From: CAVVDY01 sp963819645
GTDB taxonomy: Bacteria; Acidobacteriota; Terriglobia; Terriglobales; Acidobacteriaceae
DNA: 64,000 nucleotides
Assembly: GCA_963819645.1 (NCBI GenBank)
Contig: CAWFWZ010000004.1
Span: forward strand, 186,001 to 250,000
Direction: 5' to 3'
The notes beneath the pieces were generated by a model that worked only from the letters and a program-made list of their open reading frames with translations, ran no database searches and was not told the DNA's origin. The position numbers and the translations under genes were made by a program. This document shows positions 47,108-58,000 of this stretch, one piece after another (within the stretch, counting starts at the first letter, position 1; every line of letters begins with the position of its first letter).

Positions 47108-48618
47108 CTACGCCAGCGAAGCCTCGCTGGCTTTCATCGGCACCAGTCGCGGCTCGATGCGCTGCTCGCCGGCGCTGCCCGACTCATGGTATTCGCCGTC
47201 CTGGTTCACGGCCCAGACATCGTACTCGGCGCGGCCGGCGAGAATGTTGCGCGCCGCCAGCAGCGCGGTCATCATGGCGTGGTCCTGGTTGTTGTACTTG
47301 TGCATGCCGTTGCGGCCCACCAGGTGAAGGTTGGGACAATGCTGCTCCAGCGCCTCGCGCACACTGGTTACGCATGCCTGATAGGTGTCGTCGTACACCG
47401 GGTAAGCCTTGCGCTGGCGGATGACGACAGCCATCGACCACGTCTTCGGCGGCGCCCAGTCCAATCTTTTGAATTTCCTTCTTGGCCATTGCGATCAGAT
47501 CGCCGTCTGACGAATTCCACAAGCGATCGCCATCGAAGCAGAAGTATTCCAGACCATAGCAGCAGAACTGTGGATCGGGCACCATCTCCGGCGACCACGA
47601 TTTGTAGTTCTGCACACGTCCAACCTGGACGGACGAATCGTGGATGTAGATCCAGTTGTCGCTGAAACGATCTTTGTCGCGAAGGATCAGACCGACGGTG
47701 AGGAAGTCGCGATAACGCAAGCCATTCGCCGACTCGACAGCCTTCGCTGGAAGTTGCGGCTGAAGCTGGGCGATCAGTTCGCGAATCGGCATCGACGAGA
47801 TAACGTGCTCGCCAACGTATTCTTCGATCTGGCCATCCGCATTGCGCAGCCATCACGGTCCAATGCTGCGTGCGCGAATCGAAGATGCAGCTCGTGACTT
47901 TGCGGCCCAGGAGCACTTCGCCGCCCATTTCGCGAACGCGTGTGGCGCAGCGCTCCCACATCATGCCTGGGCCTTGCCGCGGATAACGGAAGGTATCGAT
48001 CAGGGTCTTGATCATCTGGCTGCGATCTTTTGGTCTTCGCTGCGGCAGCAGGGCGTTCTTCGCGGCCGACCATAGCGACAGTCCCTTGATACGCTGCGCC
48101 GCCCAGTCGGCGGAAATCTCGCTACAACTCATGCCCCAGACTTTTTCGGTGTAGGTCTTGAAAAAGATGCTGAACAGCCGCCGCCCGAACTGATTGACGA
48201 CCCAATCTTCGAAGGTCTTCGGATTCGGCGTGGGATGAAGCTTCGCCTTAGCGAACGACGCCATGCATCGCATCGACTCAAATATCCCCAGCTTCGAGAG
48301 GGCTTCGAACGGCTTCAGTGGATAGCTGTAGAACTGCCCGCGATAGAAGATGCGAGACGAGCGCGGCCGCTCCAGCATCAGATCGCCGCCGATTTCCGTC
48401 CACAGGTCCTCGACCTCGCGCGACTTTGAGAAGAACCGATGGCCGCCGATGTCGAAGTGGAATCCCTTGTAGTTCACCGTGCGGGAGATGCCGCCAACGT
48501 ATTCGGGGTCGGCCTCGAGCACCACGACAGACTGGCCATGCTTCGCAAGTTCGTACGCCGCGGTGAGTCCCGCCGGCCCGGCGCCGACGATCACTGATTT
48601 GTAGATTATTTCTTTCAT
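47108..48618 (-). CDS. FAD-dependent oxidoreductase, UDP-galactopyranose mutase/amine-oxidase-like, frame broken
   Basis: About 500 residues from ATG 48618 to 47108, with breaks near 47850 and 47462. The N-terminus has the FAD loop SVIVGAGPAGLTAAYELAKH, then VLEADPEYVGGISRT and DIGGHRFFSKS. Segments FSIFFKTYTEKVWGMS and EISADWAAQRIKGLSL resemble UDP-galactopyranose mutase-related proteins linked to surface polysaccharide synthesis. The C-terminus carries HLVGRNGMHKYNNQDHAMMT, the FAD-ribityl contact region. The substrate is unknown. It is probably cotranscribed with the membrane protein behind it. Confidence 0.75.
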
Positions 48619-49030
48619 CGCACTTCCGTCGTGACAGCGGCTCTCAGCCTTAGGCTGGTGCCGCCAAAATCCTGCGTCCCCGTGCCATCCCTTGAACCAG
48701 TTGCAATGCATAGGTGCAGGTCGCCTTCCACAGAAGGGCGCTTGTAACTCATTCAAACCACGGGCCAAACCCAACGAACCAGCATCGCCCGGCCACATGG
48801 ATGGGCGTCAAAAGACACGCAGGCTGCGGAGAAAAACACGCCAAATCGGGAACCTATCACCCGAACGCCGGTCGTGCCGGCCCCTAAACCGCTGAGCCAC
48901 AAAGAATTTCCAGATCACACTCGTCTGTGACTGCTTTGGCAGCCCTCATGCGTAGATAGAAGGTGAATCTGCGCCGCTGGTCGCGCGAGTGGGGCTTGCG
49001 TACCGAGCGTCATGCGAGGGGTACAACAAA
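48619..49030. other. Divergent intergenic region, no gene seen
   Basis: Separates the FAD oxidoreductase and the TPR gene. No repeat family member, structured leader or open frame with support was recognised. It should contain both promoters. Confidence 0.5.
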
Positions 49031-49750
49031 ATGCAAGAGGAAAGTAAGGGTCCCGAAACCCGGCAAAGCTATTGGCGGCCATTCCAGGTTTATGTGCTGG
49101 CGGGCGTTTGCCTCGCCGTCGGCTTCCCGGTTGGATATCTGCTGCGCGGCTCGGCTCCGGAACCTACCGCGGTTGCAGCGTCGTCGACGATGGCTGCCAT
49201 GCCGCCGGCTGGTGCGATGCCAACAGCAATGCCACCCGCCGGTGCAATGCCAGGAGGAAATCCACACGCCGGCGCGATGCCAAATGGAATGCCGGCCGGC
49301 ACTCCCACAATGGCGGACATGAAGCACATGGCCGACAAGAAGGCCGAGCCGCTGCTGGCACAGCTCAAGTCTAAACCCAATGATGCAAAGTTGCTGAACC
49401 AAGTCGGCATCGTCTATCGCAGCGCGCATCAGTTCAGCGAGGCTGCAACTTATTTTCAGAAATCTCTGGCTGTCGATCCGAAGAACGCAGACGTGCGCAC
49501 CGATATGGCGGCGTGCATGTTCTACTCCGGCGATGTTGATGGCGCTATCACTGAGCTGCAGCAGGCGCTCAAGTACGATCCCAAACACCCCGGCGCTTTG
49601 ATGAACCTAGGGATTATCGAGTGGCAGGCGAAGAAGAATGTGCCAGATGCAGTAGCGTCGTGGGAGAAGCTGCTGAAGCTGAATCCTAACTTCCCGCAGA
49701 AGGAACAGGTCGAGCACCTGATTGCAGAGGTCAAGAGCAGCAAGAGTTAG
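49031..49750 (+). CDS. Membrane-anchored TPR protein with Met/Pro/Ala-rich linker
   Basis: About 239 residues from ATG 49031 (GAGGGG upstream). One membrane helix (VYVLAGVCLAVGFPVGYLL) is followed by a low-complexity linker built from MPPAGAMP-type units, then three TPR units (AKLLNQVGIVYRSAHQFSEA, ADVRTDMAACMFYSGDVDGA, PGALMNLGIIEWQAKKNVPD). The layout is like CcmH/NrfG-type cytochrome maturation TPRs but without their other domains. It starts the run TPR-SGNH-MBOAT-AMP ligase-carrier protein; spacing to the next gene is 9 bases. Confidence 0.75.
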   Translation: MQEESKGPETRQSYWRPFQVYVLAGVCLAVGFPVGYLLRGSAPEPTAVAASSTMAAMPPAGAMPTAMPPAGAMPGGNPHAGAMPNGMPAGTPTMADMKHMADKKAEPLLAQLKSKPNDAKLLNQVGIVYRSAHQFSEAATYFQKSLAVDPKNADVRTDMAACMFYSGDVDGAITELQQALKYDPKHPGALMNLGIIEWQAKKNVPDAVASWEKLLKLNPNFPQKEQVEHLIAEVKSSKS

Positions 49751-49759
49751 CCGAACGCA

Positions 49760-51466
49760 ATGTCAGAGTCTCAACTGCAAACTCGCGAGGCCACCACAGA
49801 GCAAGTCGCTGAGACCGAAGCGCCTGCTCCTCCGCCTTCTCGCAGATGGCGTATTTGGGCTGTTAGAGCGGCGATTGCGGTCGGCGTTCCACTTCTGCTG
49901 CTGGTCGCGGTCGAGTTGTGTCTGCGCGCCTTCAATGTCGGATACTCAACCGAACTCACCCAACCCTGCACGGTTCATAGCCGTCCAGCAAACTGCTACA
50001 ACCTGTTCTTTCCCGCGCCATTCTTTCCGCCGGGAATGATCAAGACGCCGCTGGTGTACGCGGTTCCTGTCCAGAAACCTAAAGGCACGTATCGCATCTT
50101 CGTGTTGGGCGAGTCGGCGGCGATGGGCGATCCTGATCCTGCCTACTCCTTCAGTCGCTATCTGGAAGTAATGTTGGCGCAGCGCTTCCCGGACAAGAAG
50201 TTTGAGGTCTTCAATACCGGAAGCGTAGCCATCAACTCGCATGTATCGTTGCTGGTCGCAAAAGGCCTGGCGAAGCTGCAGCCTGATTTCGTCATTCTTT
50301 ACTCCGGCAATAACGAGGTTGTTGGACCCTACGGCCCGGGCACTGTTCTCAGTTCTTCGGGCATGTGGCTCCCCTTGGTGCGCGCGAATATCTGGTTCCG
50401 TTCGACGCGGGTGGGCCAGTTGCTGACGAGGCTTGGCGCGCAGAAACAGGAATGGGGCGGGATGGAAATGTTCCTCGACAAGCAGGTCCCGGCCAGTTCG
50501 CCCCTGATGAAGTACGCGTACACGAACTTCAACACCAACCTGCGCGACACTATCACGGCATCGCAAGATGCCGGCGCGCGCGTGATTGTCAGCACGGTTG
50601 CAACCAACCTGAAGGACTGCGCTCCGTTTGCCTCGCAACATCGCGAAGGCTTGAGCCAGACTGACCTACAGAAGTGGTCAAGTTTGGTAGACGAAGGAAA
50701 TCGTCTGGAAAGCGCCGGGGGTTACGCGCAGGCGCTTCATATCTATCGCCAGGCACTAGCGATTGACAACCAGTATGCCGAGCTGGAGTTTCGCGTTGCG
50801 CGCTTGCTCGAAAATATTGGGGACGCGCAACAAGCCGCAGAACACTTCGCACGTGCCCGCGATCTTGACACGCTACGCTTTCGCGCCGATAGCCGCATCA
50901 ACCAGATCAACCGTTCAGCATCTGCGGCGGGAGCAGACGTCGTGGACGCCGAAGCTGTTTTCTCTCAAAGTAATCCTGCAGGAACGATCGGCAGCGACCT
51001 GGTTTACGAGCATGTACACATGACGCCTGCTGGAAACTACCTGCTGGCTCGGGAAATGTTTCGCAAGATAGCAACTCACATTTCGGGACAGCCCGTTCGG
51101 GATGATGAAATTCCCTCAGAGGCACAGTGTGAACGCTTGCTCGCCCTTACCGGCTACGATCGCTATCGCATGTCGAACGAGATGTCGCAGCGATTGGAGC
51201 GGCCTCCCTTTACCAATCAGTTGAACCACGCCGAGCAGCAGTTGCGGCTGGCCGTTGAGGCACAAGCGCCGGTTGAGAGTCCTGACGACACGGTTGCCGA
51301 GTACCGCTCCGCAATCGCGCAGCGGCCGGATGACCGCGTTCTGCGCTACAACTTCGGACTGTTCCTCTACAACTTCGATCGCGATGCGGGCGCCGAGCAG
51401 TTGAGACTTTCGCAACCGTGGGACGGATTCCCCGTCTTTGGACCCGATGGGACGCGCCTGCAATAG
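49760..51466 (+). CDS. Membrane-anchored SGNH-hydrolase-like protein with TPR segment (DltD-like role)
   Basis: A 568-residue intact protein with one N-terminal membrane helix (AVRAAIAVGVPLLLLVAVEL). SGNH blocks: VLGESAAMGDP (GES in place of GDS), NTGSVAINSH, LYSGNNEVVGP and near the end EHVHMTPAGNYLLAREMF with the catalytic-like His. A TPR-like helical insert lies near 310-370 (GNRLESAGGYAQALHIYRQA). SGNH proteins next to MBOAT acyltransferases (DltD, AlgX, PatB2) complete the transfer of acyl groups onto envelope polymers, and the MBOAT gene follows after 12 bases. Confidence 0.78.
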   Translation: MSESQLQTREATTEQVAETEAPAPPPSRRWRIWAVRAAIAVGVPLLLLVAVELCLRAFNVGYSTELTQPCTVHSRPANCYNLFFPAPFFPPGMIKTPLVYAVPVQKPKGTYRIFVLGESAAMGDPDPAYSFSRYLEVMLAQRFPDKKFEVFNTGSVAINSHVSLLVAKGLAKLQPDFVILYSGNNEVVGPYGPGTVLSSSGMWLPLVRANIWFRSTRVGQLLTRLGAQKQEWGGMEMFLDKQVPASSPLMKYAYTNFNTNLRDTITASQDAGARVIVSTVATNLKDCAPFASQHREGLSQTDLQKWSSLVDEGNRLESAGGYAQALHIYRQALAIDNQYAELEFRVARLLENIGDAQQAAEHFARARDLDTLRFRADSRINQINRSASAAGADVVDAEAVFSQSNPAGTIGSDLVYEHVHMTPAGNYLLAREMFRKIATHISGQPVRDDEIPSEAQCERLLALTGYDRYRMSNEMSQRLERPPFTNQLNHAEQQLRLAVEAQAPVESPDDTVAEYRSAIAQRPDDRVLRYNFGLFLYNFDRDAGAEQLRLSQPWDGFPVFGPDGTRLQ

Positions 51467-51478
51467 CCCGCGGGTGGG

Positions 51479-52934
51479 GTGAACTCCGTGTCGCAAACCA
51501 TTCTCTACATCGCGATCTTCCTGGTTGAAGCGGCGATCTTCGCAACCGTGCGTTCGCGCGCAGTGCGTCAGACAAGCCTTCTGCTTGCCAGCTACGCGCT
51601 GTACCTGACATGGCAACCATGGTTCGCGCTAGTCTTGCTCGCGTCAACGTTGATGAACTACGGGATGGGCCAAGTCATTCGGCGCCGTCCCACCGGCATC
51701 GTTACTCGGCCTAGGCATTCTGCTGAACCTGCTCTTGCTCGGCACATTCAAGTATCTGCCGCCGGTTGCGACGCAGCTTCCCTTCTCGTCATTGCAGCAG
51801 TTCGCGCATCTGGCGCTTCCGCTGGGCATCTCCTTCTGGACATTCCAGGCGATGAGTTATCTCTTCGACCTGTATCGCGGCGAAGAGCTCGATCCCTCGC
51901 TCATCGAATTCGCTCTCTACATGGCGTTCTTCCCGGTGACCATCTCCGGGCCAGTCTGCCGCATGCCCGACATGCTACCGCAATTTCGCAGCGAAGCAGC
52001 GGTGCCCTGGTCGGCCCGGGAGCGAGGTTTCAGCCGAATCGCTATCGGCGTGCTCATGATGCAAGTGGCAAAGCTGTTGGGCCGCGGCGTGCTTGGGGGC
52101 GCGGGAATCACCGCCGGCTTCGACCACATCACCAAGTGGACGGGCCCGGACGTTTGGTGTCTGGCCTTCGGCTACGGCTTGCAATTGTTCTTTGATTTTG
52201 CGGGATACTCCCACATCGCGATTGGCGCGGCACAGGTGCTGGGGTTCACGCTGCCGGAAAATTTCGCGCGTCCGTTCGCCTCCGATAGTCCTTCTGTCTT
52301 CTGGACGCGCTGGCACATGTCGCTGTCGTTCTGGATTCGCGATTATGTCTTTCTTCCGCTGGCCGTGTTGCGGCGCGAACTCTGGTGGCGCAATCTGGTG
52401 CTGGTGATCTCGATGGTGCTCTTCGGCGTCTGGCACAAGGCGACGTTGCTGTTTGTGCTGTGGGGTTGCTATCAGGGATCGCTGCTGGTCGCGCACCGAC
52501 TGGTGGAACAGTTGCAGAGACGTTTCGATTGGAATCCGCCGGAAGCGGTTTGGAGCCTCGCTGGTTGGATAGCAACGACGATCTGCGTCAGTCTGGGGTG
52601 GATCCTCTTCCGGGCGAATTCACTATCACAAGCAGGCGGCATGCTGCGGGCGTTGGCATCGCATGGCAGTTACGCGGCTCACTCCATGGATTTGAGTCTT
52701 TACCTGTTGGTATTTGTGATTGCCCTCGGTTATGCGATCGTCTTGCAAGCGGCAGAAGCTCTCGACAGCTACTCGCACGGCGCAGAGCACTCGCAATCTG
52801 GATTCTTTATCGCGCTTGCGAAGCGGCGGTGGTACTGGCTTCCCGCTCTCTACACAGTTGCACTGCTGGCCGTCTTTCTAATTACCCAGACGCAAGGCGC
52901 GAGCACGTCGCAATTTATGTACAGGACTTTCTAA
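51479..52934 (+). CDS. MBOAT-family O-acyltransferase (DltB/AlgI-like), frame broken once
   Basis: About 485 residues from GTG 51479 with one extra base near 51695. It has the multi-helix MBOAT fold with PLGISFWTFQAMSYLFDLYR, MAFFPVTISGPVCR, the re-entrant segment LQLFFDFAGYSHIAIGAAQV and VFWTRWHMSLSFWIRDYVF. The invariant catalytic His is in FGVWHKATLLFVLWGCYQG. Such proteins pass an acyl group from a carrier protein or CoA through the membrane to a polysaccharide or teichoic-acid-like acceptor. The neighbours supply an SGNH partner, an AMP ligase and a carrier protein, as in dltABCD. Confidence 0.85.
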
Positions 52935-52938
52935 ACCG

Positions 52939-54687
52939 ATGCCGATGCACGTCAACTGCGGCGGTGAGTCTACGACATGCGTTACGAGTTCGTTTCACAC
53001 TGTCACCGAGGCACTGGCTGCTGCTCCCGCAGATCGTTCTTTCGTCACCTATTGGATTGACGAAGACGAGCAAGAACAGGTCACGTTCGGGAAGTTCCGC
53101 AGTCGTGCGCGACGCCAGGCAGCCATGTTAAAGAGTCATGGAGTAGGTCGCGGCGATCGCGTCGTGATCATCATGCCGCAATCCATCGCCGCCATGACGT
53201 GCTTTGCGGGCGCGATGATGCTGGGAGCCGTTCCAGCCTTTCTCGCTTATCCCAACTTCAAGATCGAGCCCACCAAGTATCGCTCGGGCTTAGCGGGAGT
53301 GACCGCCAACCTCTCAGCCAAAGTCATCGTGATCGACGAAGACTTCCCCGAAGAGTTGCTGGCGCATGTCACAGTCGGCAATGGTACGCAGCTAGTTTGT
53401 GCCCGCGACTCTCCCGAAACAGACGAATTGTCGGATGAGACCGAGAGCGGAGGCCCTGAAGACATCGCGTTCATTCAGCACTCGGCCGGGACCACCGGAC
53501 TACAGAAGGGCGTCGCGCTGACGCACCGGGCTGTGCTCACCCAGCTTCGCCATCTTGCGGATGCGCTGCACATCGATAGCGAGACTGACCGGATCTATAG
53601 CTGGCTGCCTCTGTATCACGACATGGGATTAATCGCGTGCTTCATGCTGCCGCTGGTCTGCCATCTGCCGGTCGTCATGCAGTCGCCGCTGGACTGGGTC
53701 ATCCATCCCGAAACCATGCTGCAAGCGATCACGCAGCATAAGTGCACACTGGCGTGGATGCCGAATTTCGGGTTCCAGTTTCTGCCGCGGCGCACCCGGC
53801 CTGAGCATCTTACGGGCATCGATCTTTCGTCAATGCGCGCGCTGATTAACTGCTCGGAGCCGGTACGCGAGAAGAGCATGAAAGAGTTCGCCAGCGCCTT
53901 CGGCAAGCTTGGATTGAAGCCGAACGCACTCCACTCGTCTTACGCAATGGCTGAAAACGTCTTTGCCGTCACGCAGTCGAGGTTGGACAGCTCGATGGGG
54001 CCGGCCAGTATCTGGGTCGACGCCGCGCGCTTCCGCAGCGAGCATGTTATCTCCATCGTGGCTGAAGGGACGCCGGGAGCTGTGCCTTTTGTATCCTCCG
54101 GCGAGTTGTTGCCGCATCATCGGGTCCGCATCGCATCTGATGACGGCGCTATTGCAGATGTTGGTGTAGTCGGAGAGATTCTTATCGCGAGCGACTGCCT
54201 CTTTGATGGCTATTACAACCACGCCGACCTGACGCACAAAGCATTGATCGACGGCTGGTATTGCACAGGCGATCTGGGTTTCATGCTCAATGGCGAGCTA
54301 TTTGTAGTTGGCCGTAAGAAGGATTTACTAATCATTGGCGGCGAAAATATCTATCCGCAAGACATAGAGGAAATAGTCTCGTCCCATCCCGCTATTCACG
54401 ACGGCCGGGTAGTCGCACTGGGGATTTATAATCCCGATCTCGGAACAGAAGAAATTGTCGTGGTTGCAGAAGTAGAAGCAGGCGAATTGCTCGCTCGCTC
54501 TTCCGAGATTGAGAGCGAAATTCGCAGCAGCATAGTTGCGGCTCTCGGGATTGCGGCCCGGACTATCATCCTGAAGCCACCGAAGTGGATTGTGAAGAGC
54601 ACTGCAGGCAAGCCTGCTCGCTCAGCCACGTACGAGAAGCTGCTGCACGAGCATCCTGAACTCAGATACGAACGCCAGGAGGTCTGA
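52939..54687 (+). CDS. AMP-dependent acyl ligase (fatty acyl-AMP ligase-like)
   Basis: A 582-residue intact protein. Adenylation motifs: HSAGTTGLQKGVALTHRA (A3), SWLPLYHDMGLIACF, SSYAMAENVFAVTQ, WYCTGDLGFMLNGELFVVGR and RKKDLLIIGGENIYPQDIEE, and a late KPARSATYEKL carrying a probable catalytic Lys region. YHDMGL and the absence of the usual CoA-binding features suit the FAAL branch, which loads acyl-AMP onto a carrier protein. The carrier gene follows after 3 bases. This replaces DltA in a Dlt-like set. The acyl group could be a fatty or amino acid; specificity is not readable here. Confidence 0.85.
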   Translation: MPMHVNCGGESTTCVTSSFHTVTEALAAAPADRSFVTYWIDEDEQEQVTFGKFRSRARRQAAMLKSHGVGRGDRVVIIMPQSIAAMTCFAGAMMLGAVPAFLAYPNFKIEPTKYRSGLAGVTANLSAKVIVIDEDFPEELLAHVTVGNGTQLVCARDSPETDELSDETESGGPEDIAFIQHSAGTTGLQKGVALTHRAVLTQLRHLADALHIDSETDRIYSWLPLYHDMGLIACFMLPLVCHLPVVMQSPLDWVIHPETMLQAITQHKCTLAWMPNFGFQFLPRRTRPEHLTGIDLSSMRALINCSEPVREKSMKEFASAFGKLGLKPNALHSSYAMAENVFAVTQSRLDSSMGPASIWVDAARFRSEHVISIVAEGTPGAVPFVSSGELLPHHRVRIASDDGAIADVGVVGEILIASDCLFDGYYNHADLTHKALIDGWYCTGDLGFMLNGELFVVGRKKDLLIIGGENIYPQDIEEIVSSHPAIHDGRVVALGIYNPDLGTEEIVVVAEVEAGELLARSSEIESEIRSSIVAALGIAARTIILKPPKWIVKSTAGKPARSATYEKLLHEHPELRYERQEV

Positions 54688-54690
54688 CTT

Positions 54691-54942
54691 ATGACGCCGG
54701 AAGCACAACAGATGGCTGACTATGTTAGTGAACTGATTCGCAAGCCCGGCGTGCCGATAGAAGAAGATACGCCGCTCGTGTCGTCCGGCCTTATCGATTC
54801 CATGGCGCTGGTCGATTTGCTGATCAAACTCGAGGACCTCACCCACATGCGCATCCCTCCAGGTAAAGTCCAGCCCAAGGACATGAACACCATCGCGCTC
54901 ATGTTCGCCACAGCTCAGCGCGTCGGCAAGCCCAGAAAATAG
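54691..54942 (+). CDS. Acyl carrier protein
   Basis: An 83-residue protein with Ser37 in GLIDSMALVDLLIKLED, the 4'-phosphopantetheine attachment motif (DSM variant of DSL). The rest has the expected four-helix pattern (ADYVSELIRK, KPGVPIEEDTPLVSS). It follows the AMP ligase and is likely its acyl acceptor, analogous to DltC. It is the last gene of the Dlt-like operon; the terminator region is shared with the convergent cytochrome gene. Confidence 0.88.
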   Translation: MTPEAQQMADYVSELIRKPGVPIEEDTPLVSSGLIDSMALVDLLIKLEDLTHMRIPPGKVQPKDMNTIALMFATAQRVGKPRK

Positions 54943-54964
54943 CGCCATTCCTGCTTGAATCTTC

Positions 54965-54998
54965 GAAAAACAAAGGCCCCGCATGCCGCGGAGCCTTG
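54965..54998 (-). terminator. Intrinsic terminator, best oriented for the octahaem cytochrome gene
   Basis: AAGGC/GCCTT and CCGC/GCGG form an interrupted stem at 54973-54997. On the minus strand it is followed by TTTGTTTTT, whereas on the plus strand the U-run is poor. Confidence 0.75.
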
Positions 54999-55038
54999 GA
55001 TGTCTAATTGTTAGAAAAGCGCCGCTTCTCTTCCACTC

Positions 55039-58000
55039 TTAGTGCAGGTTATATGAAGCGAATCCGGTGGCGCTTTGTGAATAACTACTACTTAGTGCCA
55101 TCGCTCTGACCACATACGAACCCGCACCCGTGACGGTGATAGGACACGGACTTGAACACGAGGGCGACCCAGTTGTTGGGAATCCGTTAATCGCATAATA
55201 GATGGTTACGCCCGGGGTGGTATCCGATATGGTCACCGCCAGGGGCGAAGCATAGCTGCCTGATCCAGGCGAGAACGTAGGAGTCTGCGCCGATAAGGTA
55301 TAGACGCCGACTGTAGTTCCGCTCTGCGAGATCCCATTACCCGCTGCCATCGCTCTCAAGGTGGTGGTCGTGGTGATATTCACCTGGCATGGACTTGCGC
55401 AATGAGGGGAGTTGGTCGTCGGGAATCCGTTGAGCGCATAGTAAATCTGCACTCCCGGCGTAGTGTCGGTCATGGTAACCGTGACTGGCGCGTAGAATGT
55501 GCCGCTGGACGGACTAAATACTGGATTGGCTGCCGTGATCGTGTAGGTCGCCACCGACACATTACTGGATACGTAGCCGCCGCCTGAGGCAATGGCCTTC
55601 AGCGTCGTCGTAGTCGAAACCGATAGGTTGCAGGGATTGGGACACGACGTCGAGTTGGTTGTCGGGATCGAGCCGTCAGCGGTGTAGTAAATAGTCGCTC
55701 CGCTGGCGGTATCGGAAATAATCACGGCAACTGGCGGACTATAGCTTCCCGAACCTGGCGAGAAGGTCGGAGCCGGCGCCTGGATATAGTAGTTCCCCGT
55801 CGAGACACCGCTGTTCAGGTATCCATAAGCGGCAGTGATGGCCTTAATGGTCGTATTCTTCGTAACTGAAATCGGTGCGCTGTAAGCCGTCGAATTCGTG
55901 GTCGGATTAGTACCATCGAGCGTGTAGTACATCGGCAGGTGCGCAGTGTTCGACAGCGTCACCGATTGCGATGAAGTATAGGTCGACGGAGGCGGCGAGA
56001 ACAGCGGTGGCGGCGCCGTCGGCAGGTTGATGGAATACTGCGCGTAGGCTATGTCGCTTTGCGGCATTCCCTGGATAACGCCGATAGCCAGGAATGAGGT
56101 GCTCGTCGTAATGGTGATGGGCCCGGTATAGATAGGCGAGGTCCTCAACGGTACCGTTCCGTCCGTCGTGTAGTAGATTGTGACGCCTTGCATGGTGTCG
56201 GACATGGTCACCGTTACGGGCGCCGTATATGTGGCAGGCGTCGGAGAATAGGTTGGTCTCGGAACTCCCGGATCCGGATTATGAATCCCAACCGCCATTT
56301 GTGCTAATTGATTTCTGGTAAAGGCATGCGCGCCCGGTAATCCAGGAGGCAGGGTAAGACCATAAGGATTCGTCTGGCCATCGCCTCCAACATGGCACTG
56401 GCCGCAGGCGAGGTCAACATCCAGCCAGCTCGCCTGATTGTAGGCTTCTCCGCTGTAGCGAGAGAGCGAAGGCCACGTACCCAAGCCGGTCAGATTGTCG
56501 ACATAGAGCTGCTCAGGACTTGGATAGGTGTAGTAGGTTTCGTTGGTATTGATGCGGAACAAGTGCGTTTGCGCCTGTCCCAAAGCTCCCTGCATGTGGC
56601 AGGTGACGCAAGCGCCCGGAATGTCCGCCTGTGTGCCAGTCGGGAACGGAGTTAGCGGTCCTGTCGGATGGCCCGTGGTCTGGATGATGGTCTTCGACAG
56701 CGGATGGCAGGTATCGCAAGTGTTGACGATAGGTTTCTGAGCTTCATTCTGTGGAACGCCCGCAACCGTGCTCTGGTGGGGATCATGACACCCGACGCAG
56801 CCGTTGTTCTTGGTCGGATCGCTTGGAGCTTTGCTGAAATAACTGTTGTAGGTTCCCGCAAGCGTGACGGAGAGATCGGGCGAGTTCTGGGCGTTTTGGA
56901 CCAGATTTCCGGTAAACCGTGAGTGTGGGCTATTCAGGAACTCCTGTCCCTGTGCATGATCGACTTGAGGCTTGTAAACCCACTGGTTCGACGGATTCTG
57001 GACGCAGGTCGAATAGCCAGAGCCTGACAGGTCAGAGCAATATCCATGATCGTTTGTGGTGAGCGGGTTCGACGGGACTATGCTTCCTGTCTGATTTCCA
57101 CTCGCCATGGTAACCGTCTCCTGGCGATGACATTCCATGCACAGGGCTGTGGCTGCTTCATTCTGCGGCTGAGTTACGTAGACGTTGTCGTAAGGATGCG
57201 AACCCCAGGTATAGGCAGCTACATGGCAACGCTCGCACTGTATGCCCGTCATGAACCATGAAGAAGTACCGTTGGTACCCGGCGCGATGTATCCATTTGT
57301 CGGTATGCGGGGGAGCCTGTCGTTCGGAATCCAGGCGATCTGGCTGTTCGTGTTGCTGGTCGGCTCAGGAGCCCAGTTGTCGAAGTTATAGCCTGTAGCG
57401 TGGCAGCGCGCGCAATCGTAATTACCATTGGGATAAAGCTGCCCTGTGTGCCCTTTATCGAAAACTGTACCTAGCTGAGTGGCTGAGGGATTAGTGGTTC
57501 CCCCATAATTCATCCAGCCACCTTTGAGGTAGTAGAGATTTCGCTGTCCCCCGCCCTGCTGGGTTGGTGGCACTGTGGTGTAGGGCGCCGGTGCGTGAGA
57601 GTTTGGCAATGTGTAGTAAGAATAGGTACACAGTGGATCATTGACAGGCACTCCATTCTGCAATGGAGTAGCCAGGGGATCGCACCACCCGATGGTTACC
57701 AGACCATTGTTCCAGTCATAGGTGCTTCCTGATTGATAGTGAGCGTCGGTCGTCGGATAGAGAGTGCCGTCAGGACCGCCCCATAAAGTCCCCGGTGCAA
57801 ATTTACGCAATGTATTCTTGTGACCAGTCCAAAGATAGGGATAGGTATCCGTTCCATAGTGGCAAGACAGGCATTGGTTGACGTCCGAGTAGTTGGTCGT
57901 CCAACCTCCTCCGCCATTATTCGAGGCTCCGTCCCCGTGATAAACCTGCCCGGTTGCTGGATTGGGTTGGTAGTTCAATAAGTCTTGTGGCTTACAACCC

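Noticed and set aside
49031..49750. Cytochrome maturation factor CcmI/NrfG
   Set aside because: TPR units and a membrane helix are present, but the gene belongs to the acylation operon and the organism uses system II (ResB/CcsA).
52939..54942. Naming the ligase and carrier DltA and DltC
   Set aside because: The ligase motifs suit fatty acyl-AMP ligases and no D-alanine-specific features could be confirmed; only the operon logic is Dlt-like.
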